Assembly (NCBI GenBank): GCA_025964695.1
Contig: JAOPYK010000249.1
Coordinates: 1 to 64,000 of the forward strand
From: Streptosporangiaceae bacterium
Lineage (GTDB): Bacteria; Actinomycetota; Actinomycetes; Streptosporangiales; Streptosporangiaceae
DNA: 64,000 bases
Direction of reading: 5' to 3'
Shown: positions 34,542-43,954 of the stretch, one piece after another
Position numbering within the stretch: the stretch's first letter is position 1
Layout of the letters: each line of letters opens with the position of its first letter
The notes under the pieces: generated by a model
The model's database searches: none
What the model saw: the letters and a program-made list of their open reading frames with translations, nothing else
What the model was told of the DNA's origin: nothing
Translations under genes and position numbers: made by a program

Positions 34542-34952
34542 ATGTCTTCCCGTCGCCGACCGCTCACTTTGGTCATCAGCGCAGTCGTCGAGGCCGCCGA
34601 GGGATTGGCCGGGCTCGTGTTCGGTCTTTTCATCGGCTGGGAGACGATCGTGGGCAAGCCGCTCGATCTGGCCAGCGCCATCGGCGTGGCCGTGCTGGCC
34701 CTCCTGGGCGGTCTGGGCATGCTGGCGGTGGCCAGAGGACTCCTGCGGGTCGAGCGGTGGAGCCGCTCCCCGGCGGTGGTGACCCAGCTCTTCGCCCTCT
34801 TCCTCGCCTGGAACATGATCCAGTCCGAGCAGCCGGGGTACGGAGTGCCGCTGGCCGCCGGTGCCGTCATCGCCCTGATCGCCCTGCTCAGCGGCCCGAC
34901 GACGACGGCACTGTTCAAGGAGGACTCGAGCGGGGAGACCGGACCTCCGTGA
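34542..34952 (+). CDS. Small four-helix membrane protein
   Basis: A 136-residue integral membrane protein with about four hydrophobic segments (LVISAVVEAAEGLAGLVFGLFIG, AIGVAVLALLGGLGMLAV, VVTQLFALFLAW, LAAGAVIALIALLSG). ATG 34542 is preferred over TTG 34533. It resembles uncharacterised actinobacterial membrane proteins. An 11-bp tandem repeat occupies its leader. It is convergent with the sigma-factor gene. Confidence 0.8.
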   Translation: MSSRRRPLTLVISAVVEAAEGLAGLVFGLFIGWETIVGKPLDLASAIGVAVLALLGGLGMLAVARGLLRVERWSRSPAVVTQLFALFLAWNMIQSEQPGYGVPLAAGAVIALIALLSGPTTTALFKEDSSGETGPP

Positions 34953-34994
34953 TCACGTGTCCCGCCGCCGGGACGACTGATCGCGGAGGCCCGG

Positions 34995-35843
34995 TCACTC
35001 CTCGCTGGTCAGGCCCTCACGGAGCTGGGTGAGCGTCCGGGCGAGCAGCCGGGACACGTGCATCTGCGAGATGCCGAGCTCCGTGGCGATCTGTGACTGC
35101 GTCATGTTCCCGAAGAACCGCAGGAGCAGGATCTTCTTCTCCCGGGGTGGCAGTTTCTCCAGCAGCGGCTTGAGGGACTCGCGGTATTCCACGCCCTCCA
35201 GCGCCTCGTCGATGATGCCCAGCGAGTCGGCGACCGCGGGAGCGTCCTCGTCACCGGAGTCGGGCGCGTCGAGTGACACCGTGGAATAGGCGTTCGCCGA
35301 CTCCAGGCCCTCGAGCACCTCTTCCTCGGTCATCTGCAGATGGGCCGCCAGCTCGCCCACCGTCGGCGCGCGGCCGTTCCGCTGGGCCAGCTCACTGATC
35401 GCCTTGGTGAGCGAGAGCTTGAGCTCCTGGAGCCGTCGTGGTACGCGGACCGCCCAGCCCTTGTCCCGGAAGTGCCGCTTGATCTCACCGACGATCGTCG
35501 GAGTGGCGTAGGTCGAGAACTCGACGCCGCGCTCCAGATCGAAACGGTCGATCGACTTGATCAGACCGATCGTCGCGACCTGGATGAGGTCGTCGAGCCA
35601 TTCGCCGCGATTGCGGAACCGGCGCGCGAGGTACTCCACCAGCGGCAGGTGCATCTCCACCAGCTGGTCACGGATGCGCTGCCGCTCCAGGTCGCCCTCG
35701 GGCAGCTCGTGCAGGCGTTCGAACAACCGCCGCGCGCGGCTGCGATCCGGCACACCGGAGCGCTGCGGACGATCGACGAGATCAGCCATGCCCGTGCTCT
35801 CGGGCGGCTGGTTGTCCTCCTCCACCGTGGTCTTCTCGGTCAC
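34995..35843 (-). CDS. SigB/SigF/SigG-family stress sigma factor
   Basis: A 282-residue group III sigma-70 protein. Region 2 (MHLPLVEYLARRFRNRGEWLDDLIQVATIGLIKSIDRFDLERGVEFSTYA), region 3 (RHFRDKGWAVRVPRRLQELK) and region 4 (LPPREKKILLLRFFGNMTQSQIATELGISQMHVSRLLART) are complete. In actinomycetes this family controls osmotic and general stress and is held by an RsbW-type anti-sigma factor. GTG 35843 overlaps the upstream anti-sigma stop (GTGA). It is likely the SigH-group member of this locus. Confidence 0.92.
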   Translation of the reverse strand: MTEKTTVEEDNQPPESTGMADLVDRPQRSGVPDRSRARRLFERLHELPEGDLERQRIRDQLVEMHLPLVEYLARRFRNRGEWLDDLIQVATIGLIKSIDRFDLERGVEFSTYATPTIVGEIKRHFRDKGWAVRVPRRLQELKLSLTKAISELAQRNGRAPTVGELAAHLQMTEEEVLEGLESANAYSTVSLDAPDSGDEDAPAVADSLGIIDEALEGVEYRESLKPLLEKLPPREKKILLLRFFGNMTQSQIATELGISQMHVSRLLARTLTQLREGLTSEE

Positions 35844-36268
35844 GGAGCCCCCGCCGCGCCCCGCCGCTTCTGCAGCACAACGGTCACCCGGTCGTCGGCA
35901 CCGACCTTGGAGTCCACGTCACCGGCAAGCGATGACAGGACGGTCCAGGCGAAGGTGTCGCGGCTCGGCTCGAGGCCGTCCACGGTGAGCACCGACACGG
36001 CAATGCGCATGGCGTCGCCGGTCAGCTCGAACTCGCACTCCAAATCGGTCCCCGGAACCGCCTGGGCGAGCAGCATCGCACACGCCTCGTCCACCGCGAT
36101 GCGAAGATCCTCGATCTCGTCGAGGGTGAAGTCCAGCCGTGCCGCCAAGCCGGCGGTGGCCGTCCTCAGCACGGACAGGTAGGCACTCGCGGCGGGCAGC
36201 CTCACGGTCACCACATCGCGCAGAGTCAGCTTCGTACTGGCCGGCATAGCAGCGGTCTCCTCAGTCAC
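35840..36268 (-). CDS. RsbW/SpoIIAB-like anti-sigma factor
   Basis: A 142-residue GHKL-fold protein: LSVLRTATAGLAARLDFTLDEIEDLRIAVDEACAMLL holds the N-box region, and DRVTVVLQKRR the last strand. The ATP-binding G-boxes are weak, so serine-kinase activity is uncertain, as in several actinobacterial PrsH-like proteins. GTG 36268 with AAGGGAG upstream is chosen; ATG 36247 is an alternative. Overlap with the sigma gene couples production of the pair. Confidence 0.85.
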   Translation of the reverse strand: MTEETAAMPASTKLTLRDVVTVRLPAASAYLSVLRTATAGLAARLDFTLDEIEDLRIAVDEACAMLLAQAVPGTDLECEFELTGDAMRIAVSVLTVDGLEPSRDTFAWTVLSSLAGDVDSKVGADDRVTVVLQKRRGAAGAP

Positions 36269-36365
36269 GTCACTCCCTTTTCGGGTCAGCCCGCTGATTT
36301 GAACGTACCGCGTGCCGGGACTCTTTCGTGCGTTCGCCGCGCATGGATCCGGACACGGGCAACCA

Positions 36366-36380
36366 TGACAAGGGGTGTCA
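36366..36380. promoter_or_regulatory. Inverted repeat TGACA-N5-TGTCA
   Basis: A perfect 5-5-5 inverted repeat in the gap upstream of the anti-sigma/sigma operon (start 36268), about 100 bases before its start codon. It may be an operator or part of the downstream signal of the GNAT gene (stop 36412). No clear sigma consensus was found. Confidence 0.3.
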
Positions 36381-36411
36381 TCGATCAAACACGGTCAAGA
36401 AGAGGAAAAGC

Positions 36412-36891
36412 TCACGCGCGGCTCAGCTCGCGCAGCGTGTCCCCGCTCATCCGGTACACCGTCCACTCGTCCTGGGGCCGGGCGCCGATCGAAGTGTAGA
36501 AGCCGATTGCGGGGGTGTTCCAGTCGAGGACCGACCATTCGAACCGACCGTATCCGCGTTCCTCGGCGATCTTGGCCAGCTCCGTCAGCAGGGCCTTGCC
36601 GTGTCCGCCGCCGCGGGCCGCAGGGGTGACGTACAGATCCTCGAGGTAGATGCCGTGCCGACCGCGCCAGGTCGAGTAGTTGAGGAACCAGAGGGCGAAT
36701 CCGACGGCCTCGCCGCCGTCGTCCACGGCCAGGTGCGCGAAGATCGCCGGACGCTCGCCGAAGAGGTCGCGGCGCAGATCCTCCTCGGTGGCCACCACCT
36801 CGTGGGAGGCGTGCTCGTACTCCGCGAGCTCACTGATGAAGCGGTGGATGGCCGGCACGTCGTCGGGGGTGGCAGAACGGATCACCCTCAC
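36412..36891 (-). CDS. GNAT-family N-acetyltransferase (diamine acetyltransferase-like)
   Basis: A 159-residue acetyltransferase. IRSATPDDVPAIHRFISELAEYE, GFALWFLNYSTWRGRHGIYLEDLYVTPAARGGGHGKALLTELAKIAEERG and VLDWNTPAIGFYTSIGARP closely follow the pattern of spermidine/spermine-type acetyltransferases. GTG 36891 is the start used; GTG 36885 is possible. It sits downstream of sodN on the same strand. Confidence 0.9.
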   Translation of the reverse strand: MRVIRSATPDDVPAIHRFISELAEYEHASHEVVATEEDLRRDLFGERPAIFAHLAVDDGGEAVGFALWFLNYSTWRGRHGIYLEDLYVTPAARGGGHGKALLTELAKIAEERGYGRFEWSVLDWNTPAIGFYTSIGARPQDEWTVYRMSGDTLRELSRA

Positions 36892-36955
36892 AGGTTAAGG
36901 GCCGGGGCGGAGCGGTCGGGCCGGGATGACCCTGCCGTAGGCGATCGGGCGGGCC

Positions 36956-37363
36956 TCAGGCCTGCTTGGTCTCCCAGAAGATCTTGTCGATCTCCGCGAT
37001 CTTGCCAAGAAGGTCGTCCGCCACCTTGACGTTGACGCTGCCCTTCGTGCCACCGCCTCCAGCGAGCTTGGTCGCCTCGTTGAACAGTTCGTGCAGTTGC
37101 GGGTACCGCTCGAAGTGCGGCGGCTTGAAGTAGTCCGTCCACAGCACCCACAGATGGTGCTTGACGAGGTCGGACCGCTGCTCCTTGATCACGAGGGCCC
37201 GGGCACGGAAGACCGGGTCCTCATTGGCCGCGTACTTCTCGATGATGGCCTTGACCGACTCGGCCTCGATACGGGCCTGGGCCGGGTCGTACACGCCACA
37301 GGGCAGGTCGCAGTGAGCGGACACCGTGGTCTTCGGACGCAGAAGGTTAGCGAGCACCTGCAT
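36956..37363 (-). CDS. sodN: Nickel superoxide dismutase
   Basis: NiSOD removes superoxide. The precursor has 135 residues: a 16-residue propeptide (MQVLANLLRPKTTVSA), then the Ni-hook HCDLPCGVYDPAQ, where His17, Cys18 and Cys22 become His1, Cys2 and Cys6 after processing. The following four-helix bundle (KHHLWVLWTDYFKPPHFERYPQLHELFNEATKLAGG) is typical. ATG 37363 follows GAAGGGA. The maturation protease gene sodX is divergent on the other strand. Confidence 0.97.
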   Translation of the reverse strand: MQVLANLLRPKTTVSAHCDLPCGVYDPAQARIEAESVKAIIEKYAANEDPVFRARALVIKEQRSDLVKHHLWVLWTDYFKPPHFERYPQLHELFNEATKLAGGGGTKGSVNVKVADDLLGKIAEIDKIFWETKQA

Positions 37364-37440
37364 GGTCCCTTCCTTCGTATCGGATCATGCTCTCAGGAAC
37401 CGACATTACTCTTGCTGACTTATCCAGCGAACGGAGAGGT

Positions 37441-37785
37441 ATGCGTGTGCGCAGACCGCTGATGGCCGTGCAGGTGGCGGGAGAGTCGATGCTGCCCTGG
37501 CTACGGCCCGGTGACCGGCTGCTCGTACGGCCGGGTGCGCGCATCGGGGCGGGCGACATCGTGATCGCCGGTCACCCTCTCCGGCCCGGGACACTCATCG
37601 TCAAGCGGGTCACGCACCGGGACGGGGACGGCTGGTGGCTGGAGAGCGACAACCAGCGTGCACCCGGGCGGCAGGACAGCTGGGACTTCGGCGCGGTCCC
37701 CGACCGGCTGATCGTGGGCCGCGCCGTGGTGCGCTACTGGCCGTCGATGTCGGCGTCCGCGCTCGCCCGGCGGCGGCTGCGGTAG
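37441..37785 (+). CDS. sodX: Nickel-SOD maturation protease
   Basis: An S26/S24-type Ser-Lys peptidase of about 114 residues with the nucleophile in VAGESMLPWLRPGDRLLV and the general-base Lys in TLIVKRVTHRDG. It removes the propeptide of SodN, exposing the metal-binding His. ATG 37441 is annotated, but GGAGAGG sits only one base before it, so GTG 37447, seven bases from that site, may be the true start. It has no membrane anchor. Its last 52 bases overlap the CGNR gene on the other strand. Confidence 0.88.
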   Translation: MRVRRPLMAVQVAGESMLPWLRPGDRLLVRPGARIGAGDIVIAGHPLRPGTLIVKRVTHRDGDGWWLESDNQRAPGRQDSWDFGAVPDRLIVGRAVVRYWPSMSASALARRRLR

Positions 37786-38291
37786 GCGGCCACGTTGGCA
37801 CGGCTGGCGCAGCGGTCCGAGCAATAGCGCCGGGACTTGTTGGTGGTCGTGTCGAAGTAGATGTTGCTGCACGACTCTGCCCGGCAGATCCCCAGCCGGT
37901 CGATGCCCTGATCGCTGATCTTCACCGCCAGCCCCATCGCGGCACCGGCCGCGTAGCGATCCGGCACTGAGCCGCTCTCGGTGAGATGCAGATGCCAGCG
38001 CTGGCCGTCGTGGTTGGCGATCTGCGGATGCACCGGATGCTGGATGAGCAGCGTGTTCAGCCGCTCGATCGCGCCGTCCTCGTCACCGGTGGCCGCCGCG
38101 ACGAAGATGGCGCGCAACTCGGTGCGCAGGTCGCGCATGGCCTCGAGCGTCTCGCGGGTCACCCGGCCGCTCAGATGGGGCCTGATGGTGAGCAGTTCCC
38201 GGAGCGCGTCGAGATCACGGAGCGAATCCTCTGCAGGATCCTGGGTGTTCACAAGCTCGATCACCAGGTCTGCATAAGAGGCGAGGTCCAC
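37734..38291 (-). CDS. CGNR zinc-finger (ABATE-domain) protein
   Basis: A 185-residue putative regulator. The N-terminal two thirds (ADLVIELVNTQDP ... RDLRTELRAIFVAAATGDEDGAIERLN) form an ABATE-like stress-induced domain, and the C-terminus is a zinc finger (LGICRAESCSNIYFDTTTN and RRYCSDRCASRANVAAYRSR) with the family CGNR replaced by CASR. Its 3' end overlaps sodX by 52 bases. No target is evident. Confidence 0.85.
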   Translation of the reverse strand: MDLASYADLVIELVNTQDPAEDSLRDLDALRELLTIRPHLSGRVTRETLEAMRDLRTELRAIFVAAATGDEDGAIERLNTLLIQHPVHPQIANHDGQRWHLHLTESGSVPDRYAAGAAMGLAVKISDQGIDRLGICRAESCSNIYFDTTTNKSRRYCSDRCASRANVAAYRSRRRASADADIDGQ

Positions 38292-38637
38292 ATGCGCTCC
38301 TCACGGAATCGACCGCACGTAAGAGTCATTCCCCCGCATCGAGTATTACACGATGGGCGTTCCCCGAGCCGGTTTCACAGCCGAGTGGCCTATTGATTTT
38401 CCTGCACTTCCCACTCCACACCTGACACTTTGGCCGCGGATGTGTCCGGATGGCGAATCTTTTCACTGTTCCAATGATCGAGCGAGCGGCGTGAATATGA
38501 CGAAACGGCCCGTACCCCGGGTCAGGGGATATGGGCCGTTCCGTCGTACGGTGCGGGTCCCCGGTCAGGGGACGGGCGCGTCGTCCCATCGGCCGCACGG
38601 CGCCTGCCGGACAGCGCCTGCCGGCAGCGAACGGAGC
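38292..38637. other. Intergenic region between the CGNR gene and malic enzyme
   Basis: This 346-base gap carries the CGNR promoter near 38300-38380 and a strong hairpin at 38500-38544 downstream of the malic-enzyme gene. Reading frames across it lack ribosome binding sites. I see no gene. Confidence 0.6.
38500..38544 (-). terminator. Terminator hairpin after malic enzyme
   Basis: ACGAAACGGCCC (38500-38511) pairs with GGGCCGTTCCGT (38533-38544), with one mismatch and further pairing in the loop (CCCC/GGGG). It lies about 95 bases downstream of the malic-enzyme stop at 38638. Its length and stability make a factor-independent terminator likely. Confidence 0.7.
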
Positions 38638-39825
<1,188 letters not shown>

Positions 39826-40195
39826 AGCGACCCCAGTGATATGTAGTGCGTCTAGGCGCGCCTTGGGCGCGAGGAGGCATTCGGGCAGACGCCACTCGGC
39901 GACGCCGGTCTAGGTGGTGGCATCAGGTGGTCGTCTCTCGACGTACGGGGGTCACCCGTTGTCCGATTGTGCCACACCTTGCCGCCAGCTCCGCGCCACC
40001 GTGAGTGCGGGTAGTCACCTCGGATAGAACACATAGTCACCTAATCATAACGGATGGTGACGATGCCAGGCACTTGGGGCACCTGTTGTCCGATCGTGTC
40101 GCACCCTTAATCGAGATCACACCAGGTGTACGCCAAGATGGCCACCAGTCATCCGCATATATTTCGATTCACTCGACTACCGGAAGGGGGACGCC
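39826..40195. promoter_or_regulatory. Divergent control region with duplicated 27-bp element
   Basis: CACCCGTTGTCCGATTGTG (39953 on) recurs as CACCTGTTGTCCGATCGTG (40080 on); the similarity runs over about 27 bp with roughly 22 identities. TAGTCACCT occurs at 40012-40020 and 40034-40042, 22 bp apart, with an inverted GGTGAC at 40056-40061. These flank the starts of malic enzyme and the ABC operon. No coding frame is convincing. Confidence 0.5.
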
Positions 40196-41170
40196 GTGAC
40201 CACTGGTCAGCCGCGTCGTCGCGCTGTAGGGATCTGCGCTGTAGCACTCACGGGCGCCCTCGCGCTCTCCGCCTGCGGTTCGAAGAAGTCGGACACCAGC
40301 GGCGGGACCCCGCAGGGCGGCAAGAGCGTAGGGGACATCTTCACCGGGATCCAGCAGGACCCGAAGCTGCACGACATGCTGCCCGCCGCCGTCAAGACGG
40401 CAGGCAAGCTCACCGTCGCCACGGACCCGTCCTACGCGCCCAACGAGTTCTACGACACCGACAACAAGACGATCATCGGGTTCGACCTCGACCTCGGCAA
40501 GGCGCTCGGCAAGAAGCTGGGAGTCGACTTCAGCTTCCAGAAGGCCGGATTCGACGCGATCATCCCGGGTCTCAAGGGCGGGCAGTACCAGCTCGGCATG
40601 TCGTCGTTCACCGACAACAAGGAGCGGGAGAAGACGGTCGACTTCGTGACCTACTTCACTGCGGGCTCCTCCCTGATGGTCAAGAAGGGCAACCCCCAGG
40701 GCCTCAAGCCGGACGACCTCTCGCTGTGCGGCAAGAAGGTCGCGGTCGAGAAGGGCACCGTGCAGCTGGACGAGCTCTCGCCGACCGTCGACGCCGCGAA
40801 GGGCCTCGGCGCCCGGACGAAGAAGTGCAAGGACGGTGGAAAGCCCGCGCCGATCGGCCAGCCCTACCCGGACCAGAACGGCGCCAACCTGGCCCTGTCG
40901 AGCAACCGCGCCGACGCGGTACTGGCCGACTCCCCGGTCATCGACTACGCGGCCAAGCAGTCCAACGGCCAGTTCGAGGTCTCCGGTGCCACCTATGACA
41001 CCGCGCCGTACGGCATCGCGATCGCCAAGAGTCTCGGCCAGACCAAGGAAGCGGTCCTCGGGGCGCTCAAGGGTCTGCAGGCCGACGGGAGCTACACCAA
41101 GGTGCTGCAGAAGTGGGGCATCGAGAGCGGTGCGCTCACCACTCCTGTGGTCAACGGCGCGCAGGGCTGA
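40196..41170 (+). CDS. Polar amino-acid ABC transporter substrate-binding lipoprotein
   Basis: A 324-residue SBP_bac_3 protein. The signal peptide ends in a lipobox (LALSACGSKK), so it is lipid-anchored outside the membrane. LTVATDPSYAPNEFYDTDNKTIIGFDLDLGKALGKKLGV and GLKGGQYQLGMSSFTDNKEREKTVDFVTYF are typical of glutamine/glutamate-type receptors. GTG 40196 follows GGAAGGGGGA. Permease and ATPase genes follow at 4 bases and with overlap. Confidence 0.93.
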   Translation: MTTGQPRRRAVGICAVALTGALALSACGSKKSDTSGGTPQGGKSVGDIFTGIQQDPKLHDMLPAAVKTAGKLTVATDPSYAPNEFYDTDNKTIIGFDLDLGKALGKKLGVDFSFQKAGFDAIIPGLKGGQYQLGMSSFTDNKEREKTVDFVTYFTAGSSLMVKKGNPQGLKPDDLSLCGKKVAVEKGTVQLDELSPTVDAAKGLGARTKKCKDGGKPAPIGQPYPDQNGANLALSSNRADAVLADSPVIDYAAKQSNGQFEVSGATYDTAPYGIAIAKSLGQTKEAVLGALKGLQADGSYTKVLQKWGIESGALTTPVVNGAQG

Positions 41171-41174
41171 GTGC

Positions 41175-42107
41175 ATGACCCTCAACGACGAGGTGGTGGC
41201 GAAGGGACGTCCCGATGACATCCGGGCCGTCCCCGTGCGCCATTACGGCCGATGGGTCGCCGCCGTGGTCATCGCCTATCTCGGCGTGTGGGCGGTCTAC
41301 AGCGTCGCCAACAACCAGCGGTTCGGCTGGGACGTCATCGGGCAGTACCTGACCGTCGATGCGGTCATGTCGGGCATCGTGACGACGCTCGAGCTGACCG
41401 GCATCGCCATGGTCATGGGGGTCGTGGGCGGAGTGATCCTTGCCGTCATGCGGCTGTCGCCCAACCCCCTGATCTCCGGCAGCTCCTGGCTGTACATCTG
41501 CCTGTTCCGCGGTACCCCGGTGCTGGTGCAGATCCTGCTCTGGGGCTTCATCAGCGTGCTGCTCCCGAAAATCTCGATCGGGATCCCGTTCGGCCCGACG
41601 TTCGCCGGCTTCAGTGCCAACTCCCTCATCACCCCGTTCGCCGCGGGCTGCCTGGGGCTCGGCCTCAACGAAGCCGCCTACATGTCGGAGATCGTCCGGG
41701 CCGGAATCCTGTCCGTCGATCCCGGCCAGGCGGAGGCGTCCGGAGCGCTCGGCATGAGCCGAACGCAGACCATGCGCCGGATCGTGCTTCCGCAGGCCAT
41801 GAGGGTGATCATCCCGCCGACCGGCAACGAGACGATCTCCATGCTCAAGACGTCGTCCCTGGTCAGCGTGATAGCGGTGCCGGACCTGCTGTACTCGGTG
41901 CAGATCATCTACGGCCGCACTTACCAGACGATCCCGTTGCTGTTCGTCGCCTGCATCTGGTATCTGCTCATGACCTCGGTGCTGACCGTCGGCCAGTTCT
42001 ATCTCGAGCGCTACTTCGGCCGGGGCACCGCCCAGCGCCAGACCATGGTCGAGCGGCTATGGGGCAACCTGCGTACGCTCCGCACGCCCAGGAGTGATGC
42101 TCGATGA
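41175..42107 (+). CDS. Polar amino-acid ABC transporter permease
   Basis: A 310-residue membrane protein of the HisM/GlnP group. After an N-terminal helix it has the family loop [58 protein letters not shown], which docks on the ATPase. ATG 41175 lies 4 bases after the binding-protein stop and the 3' end overlaps the ATPase by ATGA. Only one permease is present, so it probably works as a homodimer. Confidence 0.93.
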   Translation: MTLNDEVVAKGRPDDIRAVPVRHYGRWVAAVVIAYLGVWAVYSVANNQRFGWDVIGQYLTVDAVMSGIVTTLELTGIAMVMGVVGGVILAVMRLSPNPLISGSSWLYICLFRGTPVLVQILLWGFISVLLPKISIGIPFGPTFAGFSANSLITPFAAGCLGLGLNEAAYMSEIVRAGILSVDPGQAEASGALGMSRTQTMRRIVLPQAMRVIIPPTGNETISMLKTSSLVSVIAVPDLLYSVQIIYGRTYQTIPLLFVACIWYLLMTSVLTVGQFYLERYFGRGTAQRQTMVERLWGNLRTLRTPRSDAR

Positions 42108-42889
42108 GCGAGCCGGGTAACAGCGCGCAGGACTACATGGTCAAGGCCGAGGGGGTGCACAAGAGCTTCGGCCGGCTGGAGGTGCTCAAGGGCATCGACC
42201 TCGAGGTCAGGCCAGGAGAGGTCATGTGCATCGTCGGGCCCTCGGGCTCGGGCAAGTCGACCTTCCTGCGGTGTATCAACCACCTGGAGAAGGTCAACGG
42301 CGGCCGGCTCTGGGTGGACGGCCATCTGGTCGGCTACCGGCAGAAGGGCGGCAAGATCTACGAGTTGCACGAGAAGGAAGTGGCGGCCCAGCGCAGCGAC
42401 ATCGGCATGGTCTTCCAGCGGTTCAACCTCTTCCCGCACATGACGGCGCTGGCCAACGTCATGGAGGCGCCGCTCCGGGTGAAAAAGGAGTCCAAGGCGG
42501 TCGTACGGGGCCGGGCGCTGAAGCTGCTCGACCGGGTGGGGCTGGCTGACAAGGCCGACGGCTACCCGAACCAGCTGTCCGGCGGTCAGCAGCAGCGGGT
42601 CGCGATAGCCCGGGCGCTGGCCATGGAGCCCAAGCTGATGCTCTTCGACGAGCCCACCTCCGCGCTCGATCCGGAACTGGTCGGCGAGGTGCTGGAGGTC
42701 ATGAAGCAGCTGGCGCTCGACGGCATGACCATGGTGGTGGTCACGCACGAGATGGGCTTCGCCCGGGAGGTCGGCGATTCGCTGGTCTTCATGGACTACG
42801 GCGTCGTCGTGGAGAAGGGCCTGCCGCGCGAGGTGCTCGCCAACCCGCAGCACCCACGCACCCAGGACTTCCTGTCCAAAGTCCTCTAG
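42104..42889 (+). CDS. Polar amino-acid ABC transporter ATPase
   Basis: A 261-residue GlnQ-type ATPase with Walker [11 protein letters not shown]-loop [16 protein letters not shown], signature [19 protein letters not shown], Walker [20 protein letters not shown] and switch [11 protein letters not shown]. It powers uptake of the amino acid bound by the upstream receptor; the ligand is probably glutamate/glutamine-like but not proven. ATG 42104 overlaps the permease stop. Confidence 0.94.
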   Translation: MSEPGNSAQDYMVKAEGVHKSFGRLEVLKGIDLEVRPGEVMCIVGPSGSGKSTFLRCINHLEKVNGGRLWVDGHLVGYRQKGGKIYELHEKEVAAQRSDIGMVFQRFNLFPHMTALANVMEAPLRVKKESKAVVRGRALKLLDRVGLADKADGYPNQLSGGQQQRVAIARALAMEPKLMLFDEPTSALDPELVGEVLEVMKQLALDGMTMVVVTHEMGFAREVGDSLVFMDYGVVVEKGLPREVLANPQHPRTQDFLSKVL

Positions 42890-42914
42890 CCGTTGGTCCT
42901 CTAGCCGTTAGCCC

Positions 42915-42982
42915 GTCACCTTGAGAGCAGTACGGCCCGTACCCCCGCGAACGGGCGCGGGGCCGTACTGCTCTAAGGTGAC
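42915..42982 (+). terminator. Long inverted repeat: terminator that also covers the next RBS
   Basis: The left arm 42915-42938 and right arm 42960-42982 pair over 23 bp with a single bulged G; the inner part is AGAGCAGTACGGCCC / GGGCCGTACTGCTCT. It lies just after the ABC operon and is a strong terminator candidate. The right arm includes AAGGTGA, the ribosome binding site of the gene starting at 42986. Confidence 0.75.
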
Positions 42983-42985
42983 GGC

Positions 42986-43954
42986 ATGTTCGCCGTCACC
43001 GCCGCACGTATCGACGCAGACGACCCCCTCAACGGGCTGGAGCTGGGGGAGCGCCCCGAACCGGCCGTCCGGGACGGGTGGACCACCGTCACGGTGAAGG
43101 CCACCTCGCTCAACCACCACGACCTGTGGACGCTCAAGGGCGTGGGGATCCGGCCGGAGCAGCTGCCGCTGGTGCTCGGCTGCGACGCGGCCGGCGTCGA
43201 CGAGGACGGCAACGAGGTCATCGTGCACTCGGTGCTCGGCGATCCCGACCGGGGCGGTGGCGATGAGACCCTGGACCCCAAGCGCTCACTGCTGTCGGAG
43301 GTTCACGACGGCACGTTCGCGCAGCGGCTGACGGTGCCCCGGCGCAATCTGGTGCCCAAGCCCGCGGAGCTGTCGTTCGCGGAGGCGTCCTGCCTGCCGA
43401 CCGCCTGGCTCACGGCCTACCGGATGCTGTTCGACAAGTCCGGCCTGCAGCCCGGCTCGACCATCCTGGTGCAGGGTGCGGGCGGCGGGGTCGCGACCGC
43501 CCTTATCGTCCTCGGCAGCGCCGCCGGGTACCGGGTGTGGGCGACCAGCCGCACCGAGGCCAAGCGGGAACAGGCTCGCAAGCTCGGTGCGGCCGCGGCG
43601 TTCGAGGCGGGGGCACGCCTGCCGGAGCGGGTCGACGCGGTCATGGAGACCGTCGGTGAGGCGACCTGGGCTCACTCGGTGAAGTCACTGCGGCCCGGTG
43701 GGCGCATCGTCGTCTGCGGGGCGACCAGCGGACCGATGCCGCCGGCCGAGCTCACCCGGGTGTTCTTTCTGCAACTGTCGGTCGTAGGCTCGACGATGGG
43801 CACCCGCGACCAGCTGGTACGGCTCGCCCGCTTCTGTGCGACCACGGGGGTGCGTCCGGTGATCGACCGTACGCTCCAGCTGGCTCAGGCACGTGAGGGT
43901 TTCGCCGCCATGGCCGGGGGCGACCTCTTCGGGAAGATCGTCTTTACTCCGTAG
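42986..43954 (+). CDS. Zinc-binding dehydrogenase, quinone oxidoreductase type
   Basis: A 322-residue MDR-superfamily protein. The N-terminal GroES-like domain has TSLNHHDLWTLKGVG and LGCDAAGVDEDGNEVIVH; the Rossmann part has GSTILVQGAGGGVATALIVLGSAAGYRVWATSRTEAKREQARKLGA. The structural zinc-lobe cysteines are absent, as in NADPH:quinone oxidoreductases. ATG 42986 has AAGGTGA inside the upstream hairpin. Its end overlaps the PadR gene by 11 bases on the other strand. Confidence 0.88.
   Translation: MFAVTAARIDADDPLNGLELGERPEPAVRDGWTTVTVKATSLNHHDLWTLKGVGIRPEQLPLVLGCDAAGVDEDGNEVIVHSVLGDPDRGGGDETLDPKRSLLSEVHDGTFAQRLTVPRRNLVPKPAELSFAEASCLPTAWLTAYRMLFDKSGLQPGSTILVQGAGGGVATALIVLGSAAGYRVWATSRTEAKREQARKLGAAAAFEAGARLPERVDAVMETVGEATWAHSVKSLRPGGRIVVCGATSGPMPPAELTRVFFLQLSVVGSTMGTRDQLVRLARFCATTGVRPVIDRTLQLAQAREGFAAMAGGDLFGKIVFTP

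Noticed and set aside
39905-39920. GGTCTAGG near malic enzyme as a DasR dre site
   Set aside because: Only the central GGTCTAG matches; about half of the 16-bp consensus is wrong and the symmetric half is missing.
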